64,000 bases of DNA, taken from NCBI RefSeq assembly GCF_027924185.1, contig NZ_BRVO01000003.1, positions 459,968-523,967 on the forward strand, in the 5' to 3' direction. Shown in pieces: positions 9,415-17,663 of this stretch. This DNA comes from Neptunitalea lumnitzerae (GTDB lineage Bacteria; Bacteroidota; Bacteroidia; Flavobacteriales; Flavobacteriaceae). The notes under the pieces were generated by a model, which was not told where the DNA came from, did not search any database, and was given only the letters and a program-made list of their open reading frames with translations. Numbering within the stretch: the first letter of the stretch is position 1; every line of letters begins with the position of its first letter. Made by a program: the position numbers and the translations under genes.

Positions 9415-9870
9415 ATGAAGTACACTTTAGAAATTGCTATACAGAAACCTATTGAAGTTGTTGCCAGTACGTTTTATTCAGCTGAAAACATGAAACATTG
9501 GCAAGAAGGTTTTGTAAGCGCAACCAACATTTCAGGAACCCCTGGAGAAGAAGGCTCAAAAACTAAGCTTACCTATAAAATGGGGCGAAGAGAAATTTCT
9601 ATGATTGAAACTATTGTAAAAAATAATCTGCCGCATGAGTTTCATGCAACGTATGAAACCAAAGGTATATACAACATTCAAAAAAACTATTTTGAATATT
9701 TAGACTCTAGCGCCACTAAGTGGATCTCTAAATCTGAATTTAAATTTACTAGCTTATTTTTTAAAGTATATAGTTTTATAGCTCCGGGAAGTTTTAAAAA
9801 ACAGAGCCTTAAATACATGAAAGACTTTAAGAAATTTACAGAAAAAGGAATTTCTGTAGTAGATATATGA
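9415..9870 (+). CDS. SRPBCC (START/Bet v1-like) family protein
   Basis: 151 residues with no signal peptide. MKYTLEIAIQKPIEVVASTF, then MKHWQEGFVSATNISGTPGEEGSKTKLTY, fits the first strand and helices of the SRPBCC fold, which binds hydrophobic ligands in a deep cavity. The ending FKKQSLKYMKDFKKFTE is the long C-terminal helix of that fold. The ligand is unknown. Its stop overlaps the start of the next gene (ATGA, 4 bp), so the two are translationally coupled. It begins 25 bp after a terminator, so its promoter must lie within the short gap or it relies on read-through. Confidence 0.75.
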   Translation: MKYTLEIAIQKPIEVVASTFYSAENMKHWQEGFVSATNISGTPGEEGSKTKLTYKMGRREISMIETIVKNNLPHEFHATYETKGIYNIQKNYFEYLDSSATKWISKSEFKFTSLFFKVYSFIAPGSFKKQSLKYMKDFKKFTEKGISVVDI

Positions 9871-10115
9871 GAGACATTAAAATTATATGGGACTTTAGAG
9901 GTCCTGCTGCATTAAAAACAGCCGAGCACCATGCTATTCATTTAAAAGAATATGCAGCTAATTGTGCTATAGAATACACAACTATTGACATTCAAACTTT
10001 CAATGAATTTTATACCATTGCCTTTATAGTGGTTAAAGAAAAAGACATGCTTTCTGTTAGGGATGCGCTTAAGCCACACAGAGCAGAAGTATACATAAAA
10101 AAAAGAAGAGACTAA
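9867..10115 (+). CDS. Small conserved-looking protein of unknown function
   Basis: 82 residues, MRDIKIIWDFRGPAALKTAE to [10 protein letters not shown], with no signal peptide, membrane segment or motif I can assign. The beta-alpha-beta-like pattern and the HHAIHLKEYA stretch suggest a small globular alpha/beta protein. It is coupled to the SRPBCC gene by a 4-bp overlap. Its last codons and stop (TAA at 10113-10115) lie inside a 22-bp perfect palindrome shared with the convergent TPR gene, and the two stop codons overlap. I do not recognise the family. Confidence 0.7.
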   Translation: MRDIKIIWDFRGPAALKTAEHHAIHLKEYAANCAIEYTTIDIQTFNEFYTIAFIVVKEKDMLSVRDALKPHRAEVYIKKRRD

Positions 10116-10137
10116 TTAGTCTCTTCCTCTTTTTTTG
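10101..10137. terminator. Bidirectional terminator inside the overlapping stop codons of two convergent genes
   Basis: A 22-bp perfect palindrome at 10105-10126 is centred between 10115 and 10116. On the plus strand it is followed by CTCTTTTTTT, and on the minus strand by eight Ts, so it can end transcription in both directions. It contains the TAA of the upstream plus gene (10113-10115) and the TAG of the minus TPR gene (10112-10114). Confidence 0.85.
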
Positions 10138-10666
10138 AAGTATCATCCTTCTTTTTCTTCTTTTTCTTTTTAGCAGGCTTTCCCAAAATTATTTTAACCT
10201 TTTGCTTAATTCGCTTTTCGGTTTCATCAATCATTGAACTCCAGTCTGCACTAAAAACGTACAATCGTAATTTCTTAGAAAGCTCCAACGCCTTCTCTAA
10301 ATCTTGCTTCATCTCATATAACAAGACCTCTCTTAGCTTAACTTCAATTTTATTAACCCCTTTAACTGTTAACGCAAAGGCAATTAATTTTTCAGCTTCG
10401 TCAAAATCTTCATTATACAGTAAAGTATCTAAATAATAAGGATATATTTCTAATGCATTTATATCTATAGACAATGCTTTTTGAAAATACATCTTAGCTT
10501 CTTCGTACTTCTGAAGCTGCTCTGCATATAATCTGCCATAAAGGCACAATGCCATCGTATTATTCTCATCATATGACAATGCATAATCCAACGACTCTAA
10601 TGTTTCTTCTAAACTATATGGATAATTATCCATAGCCTGAAACAAATACTTATCTATCGACGTCAT
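10112..10666 (-). CDS. TPR-repeat protein with poly-lysine tail, third gene of the rtcB-prfH operon
   Basis: 184 residues. Helical repeats such as [51 protein letters not shown] and [19 protein letters not shown] are tetratricopeptide-like, about three to four repeats. The C-terminus is strongly basic, with eight consecutive lysines ([20 protein letters not shown]). There is no signal peptide, so it is cytosolic. The start overlaps the end of prfH by 17 bp, which indicates coupled translation and a related function. A lysine tail could bind rRNA or ribosomes; that is inference. It ends in the shared palindromic terminator. Confidence 0.8.
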   Translation of the reverse strand: MTSIDKYLFQAMDNYPYSLEETLESLDYALSYDENNTMALCLYGRLYAEQLQKYEEAKMYFQKALSIDINALEIYPYYLDTLLYNEDFDEAEKLIAFALTVKGVNKIEVKLREVLLYEMKQDLEKALELSKKLRLYVFSADWSSMIDETEKRIKQKVKIILGKPAKKKKKKKKDDTSKKEEETN

Positions 10667-11342
10667 CTTTTAAATTCTTTTTTAAGGCTAGCCTTTGTTT
10701 CTTGTACTTCTTTTCTATAAATCGTTTCTTAAAATCAGAACCCCTAAAAACCCGTACCGGGTTTCCTCTTTCTACTTGTAACTGGTTTTGCCATTCTTGC
10801 AAAAACCGTTCCTCATATTGCTTCAGTTGTTCTTTATTTAATTTCTCTTTCAAACGTTCTTTTGCTATTTGTTTATTTTTATGCTGAGAACGTGTATCCA
10901 TCACCTGAACACTAATACCGGTGGGCTCATGTGTAGCTCTTACGGCAGAGCTTACCTTATTAACATGCTGACCACCAGCACCACTACTTCTATAAGCCTG
11001 ATACGTAATCTCTTTTTCAGAATACGTATGTAGGTTCAGTTTTTCGAGCTCAAATATACCTATAAACCAATTTCTACGCTTATGAAATTTCCTAAAATTG
11101 CTTTTTCCTATCCATTGAATAGTACCTACCCATGAATTTGCAAATTTCTTGATTTCATTTCCGCTCAAATGTAGTAATACAGAAGCTACAGTACCATTTT
11201 CCTGTCCGTCTTCTTTTGCTAGCACTTTCACCTCTATACCCTCATTCTTAGCCTCTTGCATTAGTTGCTTTAACACCTGAGCTACCACCCAAGTACACTC
11301 TGCCGGCCCCCTACCTGATGTAATTTGAACAATTGTTTCCAT
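10650..11342 (-). CDS. prfH: Peptide chain release factor homologue PrfH
   Basis: 230 residues. The N-terminus [19 protein letters not shown] is typical of the PrfH (RF-H) family, and the peptidyl-tRNA hydrolysis motif is [12 protein letters not shown] with GGQ at residues 123-125. The protein lacks the codon-recognition domains of RF1 and RF2, and ends in a basic tail ([19 protein letters not shown]) that may enter the ribosome. PrfH encoded beside RtcB is an established pairing: published work in E. coli indicates that PrfH releases peptides from ribosomes cut in the 16S decoding centre (as by colicin E3) so that RtcB can reseal the RNA. The ATG overlaps the rtcB stop by 1 bp (TAATG), and the 3' end overlaps the TPR gene by 17 bp. 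Confidence 0.92.
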   Translation of the reverse strand: METIVQITSGRGPAECTWVVAQVLKQLMQEAKNEGIEVKVLAKEDGQENGTVASVLLHLSGNEIKKFANSWVGTIQWIGKSNFRKFHKRRNWFIGIFELEKLNLHTYSEKEITYQAYRSSGAGGQHVNKVSSAVRATHEPTGISVQVMDTRSQHKNKQIAKERLKEKLNKEQLKQYEERFLQEWQNQLQVERGNPVRVFRGSDFKKRFIEKKYKKQRLALKKNLKDDVDR

Positions 11343-12733
11343 TATTTACTCATTCTAACAATTTTAGGAGTAAACGTACCTAATACATCTACCAACTCCT
11401 CTTGAAGTTTCATAACAGTTTCAATATTCTTATACGCCATAGGAGCCTCATCTACGCCACCTCCTAACAAATGAACATCATTCGTTTTCAAGATTTTCTT
11501 CATATCGCTCTTGGTAAAATTAGACTTACACTTAGCTCTTGAGAATACCCTTCCAGCACCATGAGAAGCAGACTGTAAACTATCCACATTCCCTTTACCA
11601 CGTACAATATAACCAGGAGCAGTCATAGATCCCGGAATAATTCCTAATTGACCTTCAGCTGCAGGGGTAGCCCCTTTTCTATGAACCACACACTCTTTAC
11701 CATCTACCATTTCTTTCCAAGCAAAATTATGATGGTTTTCTATGGTTAACGCCACATGCTTACCTAGCGCCTTTGCTATACGATAATGAATATTATCATG
11801 ACAAGCTTTTGCATAATCACCAGCTAAATTCATAGCCATCCAATACTCTTGCCCATCATGCGTATCTAAATCTAACCAAGCCAAATGCTGTACATTTTTA
11901 GGTAACGGACATTGTTTTGTAGCTAAGTAAGTATAGTGCTTTGCAATGTTTGCCCCCAATCCTCTTGAGCCACTATGAGAAAGCACGCCTAAATAAGAAC
12001 CTTTGGGCAACTTACTAGCTGGAACTTCCTCTAAAATATCTACTACACCAAACTCAACAAAGTGGTTTCCTCCTCCAGAGGTCCCCAATTGCGCATAGGC
12101 TTTATCAAGTAATCCTTTAACTAAAGGAATATCTTTAAACTCGACTCTAGAAAATATTTCATGATCCATCTTTTTAGCATGAACCTCTTTCATACCAAAT
12201 TTAGTATGATCACTTAAAATACCTTTTAGAAAATCTGTTTTACCTTTTAAATAACTTGCCGGTAAATTAAAAACAGACAAGCTCATTCTGCAACCAATAT
12301 CTACACCAACACCATAAGGTATTACAGCATTATCTGTAGCTAATACACCCCCAATTGGTAAACCATACCCTGAGTGAGCATCTGGCATAAGTGCCCCTTT
12401 AGTAGCTACCGGAAGCTTCAAAGCATTAAATAACTGACTTTTAGCTACAGCATCAATTTCATTTTCACCAAAAATAGAAAACGGAGCTCTTGTTTGTTCT
12501 AACTCTTGTTTTCTAACCACCACCGGAGCAATTAACCCCTCAGCTAATTTACCCCAAGTTCCATGCGACTTAAATTTATCTGGTGAAAGCAACACCTCTT
12601 TTGCTTCTGCTAAAATAGCTTCTTTCTTCTCCTTTTTTCTGTATCTATGTATTTGCCCTAAGGCTATATTGATTGAATTATTCTTCGGAAAACCTAAATT
12701 TATCAGGTCCCTTCCATTTAATTTCTTTCCCAT
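11342..12733 (-). CDS. rtcB: RNA-splicing ligase RtcB (3'-phosphate / 5'-OH RNA ligase)
   Basis: 463 residues. It joins RNA 2',3'-cyclic phosphate or 3'-phosphate ends to 5'-OH ends with GTP and Mn2+. Catalytic elements are intact: metal-binding DIGC (Cys148), [10 protein letters not shown] (His224), HSGSRGLG (His253), ENHHNF (His334/335), and HRKGATPA (His351), which corresponds to the guanylylated histidine of characterised RtcB proteins. It is the first structural gene of the rtcB-prfH-TPR operon. No consensus promoter is found in the 110 bp between the ATG and the terminator at 12843-12875, so transcription probably arrives through the leader described at 12842-13015. It most resembles the RtcB form paired with PrfH and involved in rRNA repair; that substrate is inferred from context. 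Confidence 0.95.
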   Translation of the reverse strand: MGKKLNGRDLINLGFPKNNSINIALGQIHRYRKKEKKEAILAEAKEVLLSPDKFKSHGTWGKLAEGLIAPVVVRKQELEQTRAPFSIFGENEIDAVAKSQLFNALKLPVATKGALMPDAHSGYGLPIGGVLATDNAVIPYGVGVDIGCRMSLSVFNLPASYLKGKTDFLKGILSDHTKFGMKEVHAKKMDHEIFSRVEFKDIPLVKGLLDKAYAQLGTSGGGNHFVEFGVVDILEEVPASKLPKGSYLGVLSHSGSRGLGANIAKHYTYLATKQCPLPKNVQHLAWLDLDTHDGQEYWMAMNLAGDYAKACHDNIHYRIAKALGKHVALTIENHHNFAWKEMVDGKECVVHRKGATPAAEGQLGIIPGSMTAPGYIVRGKGNVDSLQSASHGAGRVFSRAKCKSNFTKSDMKKILKTNDVHLLGGGVDEAPMAYKNIETVMKLQEELVDVLGTFTPKIVRMSK

Positions 12734-12776
12734 TTTAAAAAAATAATATTGAATTAAGCCATAACAGACCTAACCT

Positions 12777-12792
12777 TTACTCCTAAGAGTAA
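12777..12792 (-). repeat. Small hairpin in the rtcB 5' region
   Basis: A 6-bp perfect inverted repeat (TTACTC / GAGTAA) with a 4-nt loop lies 44-59 bp before the rtcB ATG. It has no T-tract, so it is not a terminator. It could be an operator half or an RNA stem; function unknown. Confidence 0.35.
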
Positions 12793-12842
12793 TTAAATTT
12801 TACATTCGGGAATTATCAAACTAGTGTGAAAAAATAGCATAT

Positions 12843-12875
12843 AAAAAAACCCGAATCTTTACATCTTCGGGTTTC
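12843..12875 (-). terminator. Intrinsic terminator between the 24-codon ORF and rtcB
   Basis: On the minus strand AAACCCGAA (12866-12874) pairs perfectly with TTCGGGTTT (12847-12855) across a 10-nt loop and is followed by a T-run to 12843. It lies 31 bp after the stop of the 24-codon ORF and 110 bp before rtcB. It is the terminator half of the proposed attenuator. Confidence 0.8.
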
Positions 12876-12905
12876 TCATTTATATCTTATTTAGAAAAGT
12901 ATAAT

Positions 12906-12980
12906 CTATGAAAAATAGAAACCACGAAGAACATTGGCACTAGCCAACGGCAACTTGAAGTAATCTTGAAACATTTGCAT
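12906..12980 (-). CDS. 24-codon leader ORF upstream of rtcB
   Basis: ATG at 12980 and TAG at 12906-12908 encode MQMFQDYFKLPLASAN followed by VLRGFYFS. It sits 33-40 nt downstream of a two-box Bacteroidota promoter and just upstream of an intrinsic terminator, the arrangement of an attenuation leader peptide. The peptide is too short for a folded enzyme. It has aromatic residues at both ends (F, Y, F; then FYF), and no run of a single amino acid that would point to charged-tRNA sensing. Codons 17-21 encode the RNA segment that can form the antiterminator. It may instead be a free-standing micro-protein gene. No Shine-Dalgarno is seen, as expected for this phylum. I do not know a named family. 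Confidence 0.5.
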   Translation of the reverse strand: MQMFQDYFKLPLASANVLRGFYFS

Positions 12981-13021
12981 TTTTCTTCGTTTTTAAAGGT
13001 TAATAATTAATTTTTACGCTT

Positions 13022-13051
13022 CAAAAGTATAAAAAAAATTAATAGGTACAA
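13022..13051 (-). promoter_or_regulatory. Two-box Bacteroidota promoter (TTG-N19-TACTTTTG) of the rtcB leader
   Basis: A minus-strand TTG (13049-13051) is followed after 19 bases by TACTTTTG (13022-13029), a perfect TAnnTTTG match. It begins right after the T-tract of the yidC terminator. The predicted start is near 13015, 35 nt before the 24-codon ORF. Confidence 0.65.
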
Positions 13052-13054
13052 CAA

Positions 13055-13093
13055 AAAATAAAAAATCCCCCTAAATAACATAGGAGGATTTTT
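13055..13093 (-). terminator. Terminator of the yidC gene
   Basis: A 13-bp stem with one G-U pair (13081-13093 with 13061-13073) and a 7-nt loop lies 23 bp after the yidC stop. It is followed on the minus strand by a T-rich tract. Confidence 0.85.
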
Positions 13094-13115
13094 GATATTA
13101 TCTGTTAAAAAGATT

Positions 13116-14990
13116 CTATTTTTTCTTTCCTTTTTGCTGAGCCTCAGCTTGTTCCATCATTTGTTTTAGACGTTGCTGAAACTTACCTTCTTTCTTAGGC
13201 TTCTTCTTATTCTCTTGAATCTTAGCATGAATTTTATCCTCATCTATGATAAACTTCTTAATTGCTAACATAATAAAAATGGTAATAGTGTTAGAAACAA
13301 AGTAATATAAACTTAATCCACTAGCATAGTTATTAAAGAAGATCAACATCATTACAGGAGACAAATACAAGATAAATTTCATATTTGGCATACCTGGCTG
13401 TTGTTGCTGTTGCATACTCTGCGCAGAGGTCATTTGCATGTAAATAAAAATTGCAACCGAAGCTAAAATTGGAAACAAACTCACATGGCTTCCATAAAAC
13501 GGAATGTCAAATGGTAGTTTTACAATAGCATCGTATGACGATAAATCATCTGCCCATAAAAAGCTTTTCTGACGTAACACAAAAGCTGTTGGGAAAAATG
13601 TAAATAACGCATAGAAAACAGGCATCTGCAATACCGCAGGTAAACAACCACTCATTGGATTTACTCCCGCTTTACGATACAACGCCATAGTTTCTTGTTG
13701 CTTTTTCATTGGCTCGTTCTCATACTTCTCGTTGATTTCATTCATTTCTGGACGAAGAACTTTCATTTTAGCTTGAGACACAAACTGCTTGTATTGAACA
13801 GGAGACAACACCAATTTCACCAAAATTGTTAATGCAATAATAGCAAAACCAGCAGGTAAAAAGCTCATTAAGAAGTTGAATAACGGAATAATAATCCAAC
13901 GGTTAATTACCCCAAAAATACCCCAACCTGTAGGCATAGAATCAACTATCCCTAAATCTTTATAATCATTTAACACCTTATAATCTGTAGGCCCATAATA
14001 CATGTGCATATTATAGTTTAACTCCCCACCAGATAATTCTAAAGGCAATTCTGCAGCATACGCTTTTAAAAACTCTACATCTACATCTTTTACATCTTTT
14101 CCAATTAGATTTTTAGAAGTTAATTCTCCTGTTTTAAATGGAGTATCACTCACTAAAATACTACTAAAGAAATGCTGTCTAAAAGATAACCACTTGATGT
14201 TTTCTTCTACTTCTTCATCATCACCAGACTGGCTTAACTTAGATATTTTACCATCTTCATGGTTATACGTTAAACGTGTATATCTGTTTTCATAAGATGC
14301 ACTTTTAGCATGTCTAATACCATTTAAAGACCAATCTAATGTAACAGGTTTAGAAGTATTAAAAGCTCCATTTAATCCTTGAGACCTAACCGTAAAATCT
14401 ACCAAATAATCATCTGGCTTTAACTCATACCTATACTCTAAATACGTATTATTAGAAGTTTTTAACTTCATAGATACTACCTGAGCATTTCCGTTACTAG
14501 ATGTTGTAGGCTCAAAATAAAGCTCTTTTGTATTTAAAGTTCTATTATCGGCAGTTGTAAAATCAATACCAAAAGAGGCATTTCCATCTTTAATTAAATA
14601 TACTGGTACCGAATCATAGGTAGAAAACTCTTTTAATCTAGCCTCTACAATTTGCCCACCCTTATTACTAATTTTAAGGTATAGCTTATCATTAGAAAGT
14701 TCGGTAAAATCATTACTAGCAGATGGTAATGTTGCCGAATAAGCAAAAGCACCCAAGCTTTGTTGATACTTTGCAACCTCTGTAGAATCTGCAAAATTGA
14801 TAGTTTCTTCCTTAGCTTCTTTATTAGCATCGGTTACAACTTCCTTGTTTGCTTTCTCTACTTGTTCTGTTTTAGTTTCAGTTACTGCCTTTTCCTCGTC
14901 TTGTGACTGAGTGTAAAACATAATAACCATTAGTATACCAATTAAAACAATTCCGATAATACTACTGGTGTCTAACTTTTTTTCTTCCAT
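13116..14990 (-). CDS. yidC: Membrane protein insertase YidC
   Basis: About 624 residues. Inserts and folds inner-membrane proteins, alone or with Sec. The N-terminal transmembrane segment (SSIIGIVLIGILMVIMFYTQS) is followed by the large periplasmic P1 domain (about residues 60-350), then the conserved C-terminal 60KD_IMP region with further membrane helices (FNFLMSFLPAGFAIIALTIL; SGCLPAVLQMPVFYALFTFF; HVSLFPILASVAIFIYM; LYYFVSNTITIFIMLAI). The hydrophilic loop EMNEINEKYENEPMKKQQETMALYRKAGVNP is typical. The tail is highly basic. The ATG at 14990 (MEEKKLDTSS) is preferred over an upstream TTG at 15002. It follows pyrG by about 130 bp on the same strand. Confidence 0.97.
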   Translation of the reverse strand: MEEKKLDTSSIIGIVLIGILMVIMFYTQSQDEEKAVTETKTEQVEKANKEVVTDANKEAKEETINFADSTEVAKYQQSLGAFAYSATLPSASNDFTELSNDKLYLKISNKGGQIVEARLKEFSTYDSVPVYLIKDGNASFGIDFTTADNRTLNTKELYFEPTTSSNGNAQVVSMKLKTSNNTYLEYRYELKPDDYLVDFTVRSQGLNGAFNTSKPVTLDWSLNGIRHAKSASYENRYTRLTYNHEDGKISKLSQSGDDEEVEENIKWLSFRQHFFSSILVSDTPFKTGELTSKNLIGKDVKDVDVEFLKAYAAELPLELSGGELNYNMHMYYGPTDYKVLNDYKDLGIVDSMPTGWGIFGVINRWIIIPLFNFLMSFLPAGFAIIALTILVKLVLSPVQYKQFVSQAKMKVLRPEMNEINEKYENEPMKKQQETMALYRKAGVNPMSGCLPAVLQMPVFYALFTFFPTAFVLRQKSFLWADDLSSYDAIVKLPFDIPFYGSHVSLFPILASVAIFIYMQMTSAQSMQQQQQPGMPNMKFILYLSPVMMLIFFNNYASGLSLYYFVSNTITIFIMLAIKKFIIDEDKIHAKIQENKKKPKKEGKFQQRLKQMMEQAEAQQKGKKK

Positions 14991-15105
14991 TAGGTTATTC
15001 AATTACATCACCAAAGTGATGGCTCTTAGTTTATTTAAACATTTTATTTAAGCACTTGGCTAAGTGTTATTTGCTTGTCAAAAATGTTTCCAATTTTATA
15101 ATCTA

Positions 15106-15118
15106 TGTCAAACTGACA
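15106..15118 (-). promoter_or_regulatory. Short palindrome TGTCA-N3-TGACA between pyrG and yidC
   Basis: A perfect 5+5 inverted repeat lies 3 bp after the pyrG stop and about 116 bp before the yidC start. It could be an operator or part of a promoter for yidC, but no matching -7 box follows at the right distance. Low confidence. Confidence 0.25.
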
Positions 15119-15121
15119 CAA

Positions 15122-16813
<1,692 letters not shown>

Positions 16814-16878
16814 TAATACTATTTTGAATTTACGACTACTCAAAAATTTAACATGAAGATGCTAGTGTTTAAAGCCTT

Positions 16879-17115
16879 TTACACCTTTTTAGGATATAGC
16901 TTTCTTACATTTCTTATCAGGGGTTCTAGCTCATTAGTTTTAATTTCTAACATACTTTGCATTTGCAACCCCAATTTATTCTCCGGAAACCCTTTTTGTC
17001 TGAACCATAAATAATAAGCTTCAGGAATATCTACTAAATAATATCCTTTATATTTCCCAAAAGGCATTTTAGCATATGCCAATTCTACAAGTTTCTCTCT
17101 ATTATCAACCATCAA
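16879..17115 (-). CDS. DUF3820 family protein
   Basis: 78 residues. The core MPFGKYKGYYLVDIPEAYYLWFRQKGFPENKLG matches the short DUF3820 family (MPFGKYKG...DIPxxYLxWFxxKGFP), found as a small cytosolic protein or as a domain in nucleic-acid-related proteins; function is not established. It is the last gene of the guaA operon, overlapping the HExxH gene by 4 bp (ATGA). The family call rests on the strong MPFGKYKG motif. Confidence 0.8.
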   Translation of the reverse strand: MMVDNREKLVELAYAKMPFGKYKGYYLVDIPEAYYLWFRQKGFPENKLGLQMQSMLEIKTNELEPLIRNVRKLYPKKV

Positions 17116-17651
17116 TCTTTAAAGGCCTTAGTTTCTTCAAGCGCTTTGGCTATTTTATGCCGCCATAACTCTTGTTGCTCATCATTTATACTAAAATTGG
17201 TTTCTTTGTCGTAAAGGTTTTGAAGTTTATTCAAGGAGTCTGTTACTTCTTTATAAATAACTTTCACCTCTCTCTTTACATTTGCTGAAAACTTTTTTTC
17301 TTTTACTCTTCTTCGAAATTCTCGAGCCATCAATTCTGATATATCAAAATGCAACTGCTCATGCCCTAGGGTTTTCCCATCAGCTAAATGCACTTTATAC
17401 CATGACTCATTAGGATAGAAATAGGCACCTATATTACAATCTACATGTACCTCGTTATTATTAATTTCGGCTGCCAATTGATAGCTTACCCCAGAAGCTG
17501 TAATAGCTACAGCTTTGGAAGCTTCATCTGGCAACCCTCTAAAGTCATTAATAGACAACCTACTTTCCTGATTCCATCGTATTGGAGAATTGTCAGGTTC
17601 AGAAGTAAAAGCCAGGCATATCAAACATAATAGTACCCAGAAATATTTCAA
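17112..17651 (-). CDS. Secreted protein with HExxH zinc-peptidase-like motif (DUF922-like)
   Basis: 179 residues. The signal peptide is MKYFWVLLCLICLAFTSEP. The segment RLSINDFRGLPDEASKAVAITASGVSY resembles the start of DUF922-type proteins, and LGHEQLHFDISELMAREFRRRV carries HEQLH, an HExxH metal-binding motif with downstream acidic residues. This suggests a small periplasmic metallopeptidase, but no activity is known to me for the family. It lies 12 bp after the LysM gene and is coupled to the DUF3820 gene. A cell-wall or lipoprotein maturation role would fit the LysM neighbour but is inference. Confidence 0.65.
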   Translation of the reverse strand: MKYFWVLLCLICLAFTSEPDNSPIRWNQESRLSINDFRGLPDEASKAVAITASGVSYQLAAEINNNEVHVDCNIGAYFYPNESWYKVHLADGKTLGHEQLHFDISELMAREFRRRVKEKKFSANVKREVKVIYKEVTDSLNKLQNLYDKETNFSINDEQQELWRHKIAKALEETKAFKD

Positions 17652-17663
17652 AATTAATTTTAT

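Larger units (their letters stand above)
12842..13015 (-). promoter_or_regulatory. Putative translation-coupled transcription attenuator of the rtcB-prfH operon
   Basis: The predicted transcript starts near 13015 and contains four segments. Segment 1 (12983-12990, ACGAAGAA, just before the ATG) can pair over 8 bp with segment 2 (12924-12931). Segment 2 in its longer form (12917-12930, end of the 24-codon ORF) can pair over 13 bp with one bulged base with segment 3 (12864-12876). Segment 3 is the 5' arm of the terminator and pairs over 9 bp with segment 4 (12847-12855), followed by a T-run. So 1:2 and 3:4 give termination, while 2:3 gives antitermination. A ribosome stalled near the start would cover segment 1 and favour read-through into rtcB. 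Complementarity is read directly; regulation is inferred. Confidence 0.5.

Noticed and set aside
10150-10190. Poly-lysine codons of the TPR gene as a programmed frameshift or stall site
   Set aside because: The run mixes AAA and AAG codons, and no alternative frame of useful length or stimulatory hairpin follows.
15061-15120. A sigma-54 or housekeeping promoter for yidC around the TGTCA/TGACA palindrome
   Set aside because: No GG-N10-GC pair and no TAnnTTTG at the correct spacing; kept only as a low-confidence palindrome.
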